Source: Mytilisepta virgata
Lineage: Eukaryota > Mollusca > Bivalvia > Mytilida > Mytilidae
Direction of reading: 5' to 3'
DNA: 64,000 bases
Assembly (NCBI GenBank): GCA_028015205.1
Contig: CM051521.1
Coordinates: forward strand, 93,472,513-93,536,512
Under the pieces are notes generated by a model. The model was given only the letters and a program-made list of their open reading frames with translations, searched no databases and had not been told where the DNA came from. The translations under genes were made by a program, and so were the position numbers. Each line of letters begins with the position of its first letter. The stretch's first letter is position 1. Positions 28,201-43,200 of this stretch are shown piece after piece.

Positions 28201-31200
28201 TTTTATAGGAGAGGAAGTGATCTTGAATCCTGATTTTTTTCTACATTGTACTACGATTTGAATACAGATGATATTGAATTGTGCCTTTTCGTCACCAGAT
28301 TTTTAGTCTTTTAAGGCCTTTTCACCAAATTGCGGAGCTGCCTTTTTAAATTCCTTTCTTAACAAATCCCAATGAAAATTAAACGGAGTTTTCAGTCCAT
28401 TGTTTATGTATTTTTCTTATTACTCTTTCGGTCTTCCATATTGTTGGCCTTGCGAACTGCTGTTAAGTGCTTGTTTAAATATGCATATAACGTCACAGAA
28501 CCCAAACTGCAACCATTGTCACTATTTTGTGTTTTAAATTCAGTCACTAAAGCACTACTAAAGACTGAAAATTTTTATTTTTATTGCTGCTATAGACTTT
28601 CTTATCAAGATATTACTGTTCTCACGTACTGTTTGTGAATGATATGAATGTGAAAAGGTTTTCACATAGAGCGAAATTGAAAAGGCGATCAGATTTCGTA
28701 AACTTGAGAATAAACATTCAGGGGTAATTGGAATTGCATCATAATTTTTCTCTATCAAATTTTGAAACTTTTTGAAAAAATGCTGATATTAATTCATACA
28801 TTAGATTTTTAGTAAGCGGCAATCTAAAATAGCATGGAAAATCCTTGACGTCGCAGGGTGGCATCCTAGGGCAATTTATAGAAAGAAAATGTTTGTAAGC
28901 TTTTATCCGTAGTGCTTAATAATGAGCAAACACACATTTTTCGTTTTACTCTGTTGAATTGCAGTTTGTGACTTCCACCGGATTGACCTTGTTGAACTTC
29001 ACGACGGGTGCCGTATACGGAGCAGGAACTGCTTACCCTTCCGGAGCACCTGGGTTCACTCCTGGTTTTTATAGGAGTTCGTGTTGTTCATTGTTTTTAG
29101 TTTTCTGTGTTTATTTGTTGTGCTTGTGGTTGTTCGTTTGTCTTCCCGGGTTTGTCTGTCCAATGGATTGCGTTTTTTTGATTGCTCCTTAGGTATATTT
29201 GTCCTTTTTTTTTTTTTTAAAGATTAATATTTTTTCTGCTATTCGAGGGACACATTATAATCAATGCACCGGTCACATTTTGGACAATCGGTACAATATT
29301 GATTCATTCTACAGTACAATAGTAACCCGCGCATATATATAAGGACTTCATTTTCATTGCTTAAAGAAGCATGTTTGACTCCAAAAAATCTCTATGGAGC
29401 CAAAAATGGTTCTGGGTATGGTACAATTCAAATCATATTTAAATGCATTCAAAGTATAAAGAAACAGACCAAATCTTCAAAATTTGATTTTAAAAGGATG
29501 AGTAAAAAACACATTAGAGCCTATAATGTTAAAGAATGGGGAAGTCAAATGCACAGTTACTCAACTGGAAAGCTTGAAAATTATTTGCTACTTGTGAGGA
29601 ATTTTAAGCAGAGGAGAATTTTGACCAGATTTCGTGTGTATAAATTGCGCGTTGAATCTGCAAGATACCAGGGTACTCTTCGACAGGATAGAATCTGTAT
29701 CAGGTGCACCTCAAATGAAACTGAGGATGAAAAACATTTTTATTTGTTTGTAGTAAGTTCATTTTAGAAAGGGAGAATGTTTTTCTGAATATTATTAAGA
29801 CTTGTAAAATTTTGCTTCATTAGAAAATAAGGATAAGCTTATATGGTTAATGACCACTGAAAATCTGGAAGTTTTAATTTGTCTATCAGAATACATTAAA
29901 AATATGAAATGTAAATGGCTAACAACCGATTTAACAACTCTATGATAAATTTGATACTAATTATTATCATCCATGTTTCAGATATTTGAGTACTTGATTT
30001 ACGGTGCTTGTTTTTTCTGCATTTGGCACGAGGAGAACTTTTATGTCCTTGGTTCCTTTTGCAGCTGAATAAACATTAACCTAAATTTACTCATGTGATG
30101 CAATGAATATTTTTATGTTGTACTTTATAGTTATTTGTAATTTCATGTGATAATCAATTTGTTTATGTACTTGTTTATTGTAAAACATGCCCCTTGTGGG
30201 CCCTTGATTTGGTGAATACATCTATCTTTCTATCCATACGGTTTGTTTGTATGTATCAAAATAATAATAATCACGTTTTAGAAAATAAAAAAATAACTAT
30301 CCAAATATACTAATATTAGATATAGTAAATTTATACTATGCTGTATACGACGAATTTCAAGGAGTTACCTCTCATCAGCAGCATTAAAACCGAAAAATTT
30401 GGAAGACCAAAAGCCAAACTTATATTAAACAAGAAGTACTCAACCAAAAATACCGAAATAGGAAGCCAAATTTCAGCTAAGGAGATCTACCATGTGCAAT
30501 ACAAGGAATGAACCCTTGGTATTTCTATTATTTTTGAATTTTGCTAAATACTGGTAATTTCTGTAACAAATCAATGAATAATCATTTCAGACAAGTCTGA
30601 CGACTGGGTTGGCGAATACCCTCGGGGACATAGGGTCCATCAGCAGAGGCATCATCCCAGGAGTTTCAAAATAGCAATCCAAAGATACTAATATTAGATA
30701 TAGTAAATTTATACTATGGTGTATACGGCGCATTTCAAGGAGTTACCTCTCATCAGCAACATTAAAACCGAAACATTTGGAAGACCAAAAACCAAACTTA
30801 TATTAAACAAGAAGTACTCAACCAAAAATACGGAAATAGGAAGCCAAATTTCAGCTAAGGAGATCTACCATGTGCAATACAAGGAATGAACCCTTAGTAT
30901 TTCTATTATATTGGAATTTTGCTACATGACAAGGCGAAGAAGCTTTATAAAATTCTGAAAAACAGGTACACATGTAATGCGATTTGCAAACCATGATTCA
31001 AAATGAAATTCCCAACAGGACCAGTGATAAAGTATAAGCCTTACTTGATTTATCGATCTACAATGGTTTTGCAATGAAAGATGAATACCACGTTATGTAG
31101 GTGTACACATATTTTATTTGTACACTCATGACAATAGTGATCTTTATTGCAAATGGAATATTATCACAGAAAATTTTCGAAATTTATAACATTTATTGCT

Positions 31201-34200
31201 AAACCTTTAAAGGCCACCTTCGAACTACAAAGATAATTTTTTTTCCACATATACAAATTTCATATCAATGAATGTAGTTATAAATGTCCCCTTCTGTACT
31301 TTAAATATTCAACACGAATGACAGAACACTTCTATAAAATATATCATTTTTGACGTGCAAAGAGAAAATCAGACACTAAGAACAAACTCATTACAGCAAT
31401 GAGAAACCCAAATTATGCCTGTGAAAATGTCGTCTGCTGTTTTTAGTTCAAAATTGATTCTAAAATTCAATCAAGCTTCCTGATTTTCCCGCAAGCAACA
31501 ACAGCATAACAAGACACATTGACAATTACTGACAATGTTCATTATTTTTTTCCGGACGACACTAGGCATGTTTCACAGTGCTATTATGGATACAGATAAA
31601 TAAAGCCATTTCAAGATTGCCGAAAAAAAATGAAAGCCATATATATATCGTGTAAATAAACGATATTCGTTAGTACAATTTCAATCAAGTTACTATATTA
31701 CCCGGGTATATGACAAGGCATCTTTAGTAATTATGAGTGTTAGTTCAAATTGTATTTGGTTTATGTCAGTAACTAAAAACTCTCTCTAGGGCATTGAAGT
31801 GAACATAATAACAGGAAACCGTCTAATTTTACGAATGAAAAGTTTTCCGGATTGTAAAACATCTTTCATAAATAGCTGGTATGTAATGCGATTCGATTGT
31901 TTACTACAGTCTTTAATAACGTCAATACTACAGGCTGTGCATAAGGGAAATGTTTTTGTCAGTGAATTTGTTCTTCTATTCACAGTTTCCTGTAATCTAT
32001 TCAATTTTTGTGAGAGATTACTTAATCATTATAACAGTAACAGTGATCTCGGTTTAGGAAAGCTTTAAGGATGGTTCATCAATGAAATTAGAAAAAACGG
32101 ATATGAAATTAAAGAACATGAGCAAAACCTTTTAAAAAGGATAATTTGCCTGTTAGAATAAATACAATCCACAAAATACATTTTAATATATGTACGATAT
32201 AAAAAGCTGTCTTACCTGTCCGAATGACAGCAAAACAACCAAGGAGAAATAAAACACTGAAATTTGTACTGTGAGGTACTGATAAAACTTTAATCAACCT
32301 ACCTTAATGAGAGGATGCTCTGGCATATTCTCAGCAATCCTTCCGAACACAATGGGCTCCTTAAATTCTGAGACATGCTGGAATTCTTCTCTACAGTTAT
32401 GTATAATAATTGGTGCAACTTCGTTGGTTCTGACTAAATGTCTATTATTTTGCTGTAAAGCTGTAAAAAATATATTTTTTGCTTAAACAGACAGAAATGA
32501 ATATGAGGATGAACTTAGCAAGTATAAATAATCATAATAAGAATACAAATAGGAACAAGTTTGCAGAATTATTTGTTGTAAACGTTTTTTTTTCGCAAAA
32601 TATTTTAATTTTTTGCTACCGGAGAGTTTTCTCCCCAATGCATTACTTTATACGTTGATTTTTATTTTGTTCTATTTTTTTTGTCATTGCAGCATTTAAG
32701 GTTTAACAACATTGTCAGTCTTGAGCCACTGCTGAAAAGATATGAATTGTTGAAATTCACATACAGCGCTCAAAATCGGGTTTTAATGTGGTTATTATGA
32801 TTGAAAAGTTTTTATACAAAGTCTTGAGACTGTGCTTCAGGAAAAAATATTTTTTTTGTTATAAATCTGTCACTTTTACCTAACAACTGATAAATTTATT
32901 CGCTAAACATATTTAAGTTGAGGAATTTTATCATTCTAGCGAAAGAAAATCTATCAATAACAGAACAGACAAAGTAATAAAAATCAAACCCAAAATGCAA
33001 CAACAAATGTAAGGAAGATAAAACTTCAATTTGTCAATTTATCGCCCACTAGCATTAGCTAGAATATTTTATATTGAAATCCGTTTTACGACTTGTACTA
33101 TATATTTCACAATGCAAATGGAATTCGGAAACCTCGCTGATCTGTCTTTAATGGTTATTGTCACAACATGACAACTATTCCCCTCTACAGTAAAGAATCA
33201 AACCAATAGGTACCAATACTACTGGAGTATTAGAAACTTCAGTAGGATATCAGATACAATTTTCATAGTACAAATTCAAATAATATGCATTCATTATGAT
33301 CAATACACAAAAACCCCGAGTATAAAAACAAAAAGTAAACCAGGGTTGATATGTTCAAATTTCCAAATGACTTCCCATTCAAAGCTTGCGTCGCTTATTC
33401 TAAAATATCAATTTGGGTGCATTATACTTGGATGTTTCGTTAGCTCATGAACAGTACATGTAATCCTTAAGGTAAAATATGAATGATTCAGAACATGATG
33501 ATATTCCTAAGTTTGCAAAAAATTGTTTAGCAGCAGTTCCAGAAACGACATAGCAATTAATTTATCAACTGCGATAGACATTTTTGAAGTAGAAATTTAA
33601 GTAAAGGCTTTAGTGCAATGTATTAAGAATAAACTTACTTTTACAATAAAACATATCACAAAATACGGAAATAAATTTGATGCACTGTATGGCCATTTCG
33701 TTGACTGACAACTCATCAGCAGTGCTCGAGATCAAAATATTGGAGAACCGGTTAAAGATATAATGATTTATCACATATTTTATTGAAATATTTTATTGGT
33801 TTTGCATGTGTAATAAAAGCGTAATTTGCATCATGTTATCTGCCCTCTCGTGAGCATCACCGACGTCACTTCCGCCCAACCGTAATTAATCGTCGGGTCA
33901 TGTAGGAACAGTAAGACGCTGGTCAAACGACAAGGAAATCTAATTCAGCAGTAAAATTATTTATTTTTAGTGGCAAAATATGTGATAAATAGATTAATAC
34001 ATGGCCTTTTTCAAATTGCTCTTGTTATCAGTCCTAGACTGATATCGTCCCTCTGGCTAAAGCCCTCGGGGCCGATATCAAGGTCTGATAACAAGGGCAA
34101 TATGAAAAAGACCATGTATTAATCTATAAGAATTAATAAGCACAACCATTAAAAAAAAATCAAAAATTACTTTTACAAATAATGACATAATTTATTCATT

Positions 34201-37200
34201 GATTTGAAAATTACTTTTACAGAAAAGTAAAATAAATCCAAACTTACAACGTGAATTTTCGGATAAATCTTCATTACGTAAATGTACAATTGCACATTCG
34301 TAACCAAAACTTTGGAAATTTAAAAGTAACAATCAAAACATTGTGAGCAATACAATTCACTAGAAAGGTAAAAAGCAGTGTAAGAAAACTTTTTCTAGGA
34401 AATTTAGGCTTTTAAATAAACATACTATAGGATGGTAAAAATCTAAGCAATATAAATGTTTTCTTGGGTTTTTATGCTTTCCAATATATATATATTTCAA
34501 AATATGAACATTTCCAAGTCACATAAATATTTTCTGGGAAAAAGTATGAAGAATGGTAAAAGGACAAATAGAAATTCAAAAATTCGCATTAATTTACAAC
34601 AAACACAGAACAAAATATACACCACTGTATATTGATACTTAAAGCTACAGATACATGTACAGCTACATTGTAAATTAACCGAAAGTAAAAAAAAAAAAAA
34701 AAATTTTTCGATGTTTGTGTTTTTCGCACTTTTATGGTAATTTTTATTCTGTTTTGTTTAAGGTTCTGTCGACTGTATGGCGTTAATTGTTTGATATGTC
34801 CTGTTTTCATTGTTTATTTTTTATATATGTTGCAAAACAGTTTCTCAAATCAAAGTTCACCAGATGCTAATATCATTTAACACTTGTTTAATTTTCAATT
34901 TCACATGCGTTTCAGTTTATGCTTTAATCGTTACTAAAGAGTTTAGGTTAATCTGTCCTTCAAGATGTGCATAATAATCATGATACTGGCATTAAACATT
35001 TAAAACTATGATGTGCGATACAGATGTAGGCATCAGGTGTTCTAGGAATCTATATTTGTCATCATAACTCTATATTGAGGAAAAATGGCTGATTTCTGGG
35101 AAAGTTTCTATTATATTAACATGGCAATGTATTAAGTGAAATCGATTAAATGGAATGCCTGCTGACAATATTGCTGTGCTGACCCAGGATAAATACCAAT
35201 TATAAGTTAATTAGCTGAGAGAGCAGAAAGAGTTTTCAATTAAGGACAGATTAAAGCCACGAAATCGACATATTTACTATGATTTAACTATTCATCTATT
35301 CATTAGGAAACGAACTATGATGAACGTTGTCATTACCCGATTCCATAAAATTCTAACAAATATATTTTTTTCAAGAATAATTAGAATACTGATTATATGA
35401 TTTGCATTGAGTGAGTTAACTCTAGTGTCTTGTATTACTGGTTCCGGTAATTCCTGTAATACGATTGTATGCACATTTCGTTTATTTACGAATCACCAGT
35501 TGTGCTCGTGGCTTAAAATGTTGAAAACCTAAACAATAATCTAAAATGTCAAATTTGTAATTGCCAAAATGACCAGAAGGATAACACCAAAGGCACCTAA
35601 GTCAGAGCTAAACACCTATGCATGCGCGAGATACTCCTTGGTTTTCATTAAATTCAACATTTTTCAATAGTAAATTTAAAGTATCAATTTTGGGTTGGTA
35701 TCGAAATACACGTGCTAGAAAATACGCTGGTGATACTCTTGGTGAATAGAGACTACCATCAGCTGTATCGGTAGTAATAATAAATTCCAAATTATGTGAA
35801 AAAGTAATGCAATTTATAACATTAAATTCAAGGTAGTGGTATACTGACTTTAAAACTTAGTTATATATACATGAATTTTTTTCCAGATAATGAAAATCAA
35901 GCAAACGAAGAACATCCATGGTCAATATTCAGACGATACAAACGCTACATGTATTTAATTCAAATTTGCATGATATACATGTAAAAAAAAACCCAGAAAG
36001 GTAAACATATGTACGGGGGAGACTGATATCATATAAATGATGTTTTTCATAAAAAATTCGTATTTACAAGGATTGCATAAAATATGAACAAAAAGGGAAG
36101 GTTGTATTTAGTATTTAGTTTGCTTTTAAACTGAAATACAGACAGAATGTAAATTAATCCTTGTTCAGAAGAATATCAAAGTTAAAACTAATCTTGACAA
36201 CGGAGAAAAAATATCTAGAAACTGTTCTACCTTAATTCTGTTTATTCAGTACTATTTTTAAATAAAAACCGTGAGCAAAATAAGATTTAGTACTTAAACA
36301 TGTAAACTTTATTGCGAAGTTTGTCTTGAATGCTGAATTTGATATTAGTATGCCTATTTCATACTTAATTTCATCCTGAAATTTAATTACCACTAAAATG
36401 TTCATGTTAATGCACAATATTCTGTCAACCCTGTTAAGACGCTATGTGCAGGTTATTTGCTTTGATTGCCAGTTTTAAATTGGATTAAACAGCATGTTGT
36501 CAACTTTAAGTTTGATTACTGAAGTTTAAGAACGTAACGTAAAGCTGACATACGTTCAAATAATCATTTTTTTTTATTAATTCGCAGGCGAAAAATTTAA
36601 ATACTTCATTGAGCTTCATAGATTTAACAAACTTTAAGAAGTACACAAGGAGCGTTCTGAAATGTTTTGAGTACAAAAATTAATTAATTTATCAGAATAA
36701 CACACGCGCTAAAAGCAGATTTTTTTTGTCTTAACGAGAATTTGTCATACATATTTTAACTTCAAAATGTAATTTATTTGAGGCAAAAGAATTTTTTTCT
36801 AATTCCAAAACGACAGTTATGTGAATTATACTTTCATTTGCAATTAAATTGTTAATTGCTTAAGTTATTTTTGAAGATCAACTGATCTAAAGCCTACTTA
36901 TATTTCCAATCTGAAAGAATCATGGGAACGTGGAAAGATATACTGCCGTTTTAATATGTGTAATGCACTATTAAATAAGCATAAATCAGCAGTATTTGAA
37001 ATATTTATTGATATTTTCCTATTACCTAATACAAGCAAATACAAACTCTTAAAATTAAATAAATACGGTACCGGTTACAGAATCCATAAACCAGAATTCC
37101 GAAGTTCCCTGAAATGGCCGTTTTCGTATCGATTTAGAAGTAAGGTGCTCCTAAATACCATTTTACGTCAGTGGAGCATTACGCTGTTGCTCAAGGTAGC

Positions 37201-40200
37201 GATGAATAAATAAACACTGGAAGATTTCACACGACGCGTCTGCCAAATTCACACGGTATTTTTCCATTTCTGACTTATCACACACCATGAAGCCAGATTG
37301 AAGACCGAACAGTTAGAGAACTTTCCTTAATCTCTCTTAAGACAATATGCTCATAAACCAATAAAATTGTTTCATTACCGTTTGCACACTTAATGAGACA
37401 TCTACTAGTACTTGTACCTATTTAGTAAAAGATATGTAGAAAGAAGGTCATGTGCATGGACAAGAAATAGTTGCAAACTAAAATAAAGCACATAAAATAA
37501 ACTAACCGTATGAGCGTCTAAGGCGCCTGTACAGTAATTTGCGAATCAAAAGACAGGAATCAAATGTTTTTACAAGAGAACAAACTATATGCATAAACCA
37601 TTGCCGCAAAGATTAATTAAAGAAATTATTAACTTGTTTTTGAATCATAAACTAAACATTGTGTAGGTTGAATAGCATTTGCGAATCTCCCTTTCATATA
37701 CCACCCCGATGTTTCTCATTAAAGCAAATTCACTGCCTTATAAATTTTAGAGACAAGGTTATGTTCTGGACAAATATTATTCTAAATATTTTACGGGCAT
37801 CATCACGAATTTTCCCCTTTTCTTCAGTTTGATTTCATGTGTTACTTGAATCGAGATCCATCCATTACACATTTGCGCTGTAATAGAACAAAACATCCCT
37901 CATGCTTACAGTACACTAGATTTATATGTTACTCTGTTTCTTTTTTTAGTTTTTTTTAATTGCTAGTGCTTTATTCGTTTTTATAGGTGTTGTTCCTCTA
38001 TATTATTTAAAGGATCACCTTCGTTTTTGTGTTGGGAGTTTACATTGATAGTACGTTAGATTTTTTTGTTCCAATTATGTCTGGTTTTTTAATTAATTTT
38101 TTTTGGATAGGTCTTTGTAGCGTTTGTTTGCTTTATTCACCAACAGCGTTGTCTTTTGATGTTGCCACAATGATTTTCCCCCTGTATTATCACTTTGGTA
38201 TTGTTTTGTCATTATACAAATAGTGTTCTTCTCTATGATTTTTAAACTTACCTTCATCATATCTATCTCAGTGGATTTGAAATTAAAGAGAGAAATTAGG
38301 CTTCATATATAAATTCTAATTCATACTTATACAAACCACGTATTAATAAGACCATTCAACCAAACGTGGGAATTTTCCTGTTAGAGTATTATTCTATAAA
38401 GATGTCTACCGCGTACGGTGTCTGCATTTCAAGAGTTATTTTTCTCCTTTTGTGATATTAAAGGTGCCATCCTGAAGCATGTCAAGTGAGCGGAAGTACT
38501 TTTATAAAACTTCTTGGTCAAGATGCTCATCATTAAGTTAGGCAATATTATTTCAGTGTCGTCGTTACGATTTTATTGTCAATTACAAAATTATTTCATA
38601 AACCAACAGGAAAAATGTGTTCTGCAATGCTTTATGTTTTTTCTTTACATTTTGTACAGTGTTATCAATTAGAAAAAAAATAACTGTTCTGCAAGTTCTC
38701 AAACGTTCAAATATACGAATGCAAATATAGAATCATCACCGGAAACCCACGGCCGGCCACGCTAGCGCTTTGCTACACTTACCGACCGTGGGTCAATTAA
38801 TTCATTTTTTCACGTTATCATGAATAATTCATGAACCATTTTGGTTGGTTTCCACACGATTCAGTAATGGGTATACAGCCAATCAAGTGATAGTTAAAAG
38901 ACGAGCTTTGGGGCCAGATATATTTCATCGCCGATACTGGATTCAAAGAGAATTGCATTACTGACCACGTGAAAAAATCACAACACAACTATATTACGCA
39001 CGTGGGCACGGTTTTATTTTCCGAAGTACTATTCAAATCTCCAAAGTGGAGAACGTCACTATTGTTGCAATCTCCAAAATGGAGAATTCGATAACTGTTA
39101 GCAGTAATTTCAATGGTTAATTTAATTCATGAATATTCATGAAAACGAGAAAAAATGAATGCATTTTCCCACGGTCGGTGGGATCAAAGCGTAAGCGTGA
39201 TCGGCCGTGGGTTTCCGACGATGATATAGAATTTGACTGACTATCGCTTAAATGAATTATCTGAAACTGATTGTACATCAATAAATACGAGAGGCCTTAT
39301 TAATAATTTGCAGCTGTATATACTTCAATAATTTTATGACAATGCTTCTATGTTTATGGTCTACTCTCTGTGGACAATGGCATTGGAAGGCAATACAATC
39401 GGCTATGTCATAAAATATAGTGAATATAAAACATTCAGTCAGTTCTAATTAATATTTATTTGGTATAGCCAGAAGTAGTATTATATTTCACTTCATATGA
39501 TAGAAAGTAAATAAACTCACTGTTTTCATAACGGTTAAATGTAAAGTCTAACATTCAAATCTGTTTTCTTTTCATAGCATGCACAACCTAACAATTATTT
39601 GTCTCATTAAAATTTTTATTGACCTATTGTGGTTGATTTGGATTTAATTTTAATTACCGACTAAGTTATACTGACAAACAACTTGTTTCTACTGACAACA
39701 TAGTTTGTTCACATATTTTAAGCTTTAATTTTGCACTAAGGAGAAACATCCCCAATCTCTCTCTCTATATGTTTTTGACACCCTCCACACAAGGGTTATA
39801 GTTTCACAATAGTTAATAAAAAACCCTTGCCTTCAGCTCTTTTCTTTCACTGCGGACTTCAAAACATTTTAATTGTTACGTACTTTTTTCATATCACCTT
39901 CAACCTAACGGTCAACAAAATCGGAACTACTTGCATGACAGCACAGTGGAATGAGTTTTTTCATTATGGCGCAAGCTGTGAGTCCATTCAGTGACGACTA
40001 AAATTTAATATCACAAGGATCTTTTTCTTTAAGTTAGTAATTAGTATTAGAAGGAAATATGTAAAAACATTAAAAAAAATGGTTTAGAATGTGAAAGATT
40101 ATGGTGTATATTCATCCACACTCGTGCTAAAAATGACAAGATCTTGTCATGTGTGAATACGGCTGAAGGCAGGGTCCTTTTCCCAATAGAGATGATCCTG

Positions 40201-43200
40201 CTACGGAGGTGGGTTTTTGCTTTACTTTCAATTCAGAACATTGTAACTGAATCGGATGTGATAAATTTAATATGTGATAACGGAAAATAAGCATATCCTG
40301 TGCAGATTGAGGCACACGTACGTGTTGGTTGGTAGCTTCGAGAAAATTGGAACAAAAGAAAATGTTTGTAATTTCCCCATCACGCAATTGTAAACCTTTT
40401 AGCGAAACCCATCTGGGTTTCTACAACATAAATATTCCCTGACACTACTTTTGATGAAAAATCTAAACGAAAAGTGTGACAGTCTTGGTTTCGGGACGCC
40501 AAGTCAGACATTCATTGCCTATTATGGCTGCGCTTTTTCTGTAGCTACAATGTAGATACAGCGTGCAGCGAGAGAATAAAGATTACATTTTAAATCAATT
40601 AACTGTCAAATGTTCTTATATTTTTGTAATTTAGTTGCTTAACCAGTTGCAATAATCAATAGTTAATGTCAGCTCATGTTCAAAATGTGCTTTGCTCATT
40701 TACATCTGACACATATCGGATGAAATATTTGAATTTGATACGTGATGTCTTTTAAGCGATGCAATCGTAGTTTATGACGAGTCAAGACGTATTGTATTGG
40801 GGTCGCGACATCTTTGCATTAGACCGGTAAATGATAAATGGACGAATCTTGTTTTATTGGAAATTTCTATAGTCACGCGAAAACTATTATATTAGTTCAC
40901 TAGATACCGCGCTGTCCAATGAGAAACTTACAGTATATTTTCTATACAATAAACAGTCGACGAAATTACTGTACAAGCAATAAATTATAGCAACTATATT
41001 GTTGGTTTAATTGAAGATAACAGTTATTCCGAAACAGAAATTGTTTGTGACTAATGTACAAGCAATATCGCGAGTCTAACGTTTTTCTTTGTCTAAAGTA
41101 AGAAAGTATTTGCACATCATAAATTATGATACATAATTTCTGCCCGTACGTGGAACATAGATCACTTAGTCTTCAGTTTATATTAATTTATGCTGCTAAG
41201 TATTTTAACTCGACGTTCGTTTCGTGGATTTTGAAATACTGTAGTCTCTGCTTATATTTCCTTAGTTTGCCCTGATTTGCCACAACCCCAAATATTTTTA
41301 GTAAAACTTTATTGGCTTAATGCTCGGGGTAAAATTTTACTCACCTAATGCTATCAGATGATATATTTAAACCTCCTACAAAGCATATAGCTGTCATGAA
41401 TTATTTCTTAAACAAGCGAAAGTCTAAAATACATGTAATTAACTATTTTTTTTTGCACAAAAGTTAAATAAGGTTACATGTACGTATAGCATTGTAAATC
41501 GTGTATAAAATCGTGCTAAGCTGCTTTGCAGCAATGTCTATTCGCATTTGAATCATATCCGCAAAGCATTGAATTCCTACACTTAAGCACTGTTGATTCG
41601 AAATGACTTGGTTTATTGTCCATCTAGAGTGCATTAAAATTGTTATGAAATAATGTTTTTTGTAAGAATTTTAACAGAGTGAAATATGTATGTTACTCTA
41701 CCTGTACTTTCAGTAGCTCCCATTATCTAATCCAAAGAAAATGTGAGAAAGATTATTCCATAACTGAAGCTCTGTTTCATTATGAAGACTCCGTTCGTTA
41801 CATTTGTTTATAAAATCTCTATTATTGTCATCAATTATTTACAATGCATTATGTTACCATTGTATGACGTTACAGTTTTAGATGGATGTGTTAACTTAAT
41901 TTCCCAAATGAATTACATTTTAATCGTTGTTTTATATGGAATAAAACTAAATGTGATATTACATAAACAATGCCAAAGATATCAACAATATATGATTGCT
42001 TAAAACGTACACTTGTTAAACATAAATTTCAGTAATTGTTTCTCAATACCCCAAAGAATTCAAAATGATACATTGCCAACATTACGTTACAGAATGTGAA
42101 GTTTATAAATTAAATATTTTTTCCACATTAAATGATTTAAACTTCACCGTGCATGTATCTACGTTTCGTCGAAAGATTGAATTTGAAGATTGGAATAAGT
42201 GGAATTTGTCATATGCAACTATTTCGGTCATAATAAAATTAGGTAACTCTGTTCAGACTTATCAACTGGTTATCCAATTATCATTTACTGGTCCGTTCAC
42301 GCCAGGTATTTATCGTACTTCGATAACTCTGTACTGATTATAGCACTTACTCCTCGTCTTCACTTTAAAAACCATGTAGTAACATTTCACATGGATTATA
42401 ATTCCAATATATGAAATTGTGAAAATAATTAACAATATGAAATGTATCACCAATTTATGCAAACTGGCAAAAGTACATAAGTACATGTGATGAAGGGTTA
42501 TGTTGCAAGGTTTTTTTTTCTTCATTTTTTAAGCCACCAAAAGCGATTTTTTTTGGTAAAATTTATTTGAGTTTTATCTTAAGTAAATTTACCTGTAAAG
42601 AAATTTATTCTCCGCAATTAACATGCTATGTGTTTCGGGTATTATAACTAATTAACGAATTGACATGTATATTGTACCTTGACTGTCCGGATGTTTATTG
42701 TTCCAACCCTTAATAAAGGTACACAGGTACATTGTATGTATACAGGTAAACCGTTTGCTGACCAAAAACAGCGTGATTTCATTTTTAACGCTACATTTTT
42801 GATAATTAATGCAGTATTTTGATAAAGAGCTGTGTGTTTAAAGGGTGGTGTCACAAATTTGAATGCAGAGATGAAATATAATTTCAAAAGTGAGATAAGT
42901 AACATTAAGATTTATTTTAAATTAATAATTTATATTTTTTTTTTGTATTTATATATGGTAAACATATGACATATTATAATATTAATTATCTTTACTTGTA
43001 TGAACGATATTTACGTGGAAGCTGATTGGGATGGGCGCCATCTTGAATAATTTCACAACAATCGTTAAAATATCACATTTCAACCTTAATTGGAAGCAAA
43101 AGAAAAATGGGACCCCAAATTAATTGGTCTTCATGATGATATTCTATCATATATTAAATTTATTTTGTGGGGTTGGATGGTATTAAATATCAAGATGAAA

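Noticed and set aside
28372..28638. 88-residue hydrophobic frame, possible membrane protein
   Set aside because: T-rich DNA gives Phe/Leu-rich frames by chance; there are no exon borders and no motif.
38029..38223. 64-residue hydrophobic frame, possible receptor fragment
   Set aside because: No conserved receptor residues; best explained by T-rich sequence.
40127..40387. 86-residue minus-strand frame
   Set aside because: No domain or splice context; composition is ordinary for the region.
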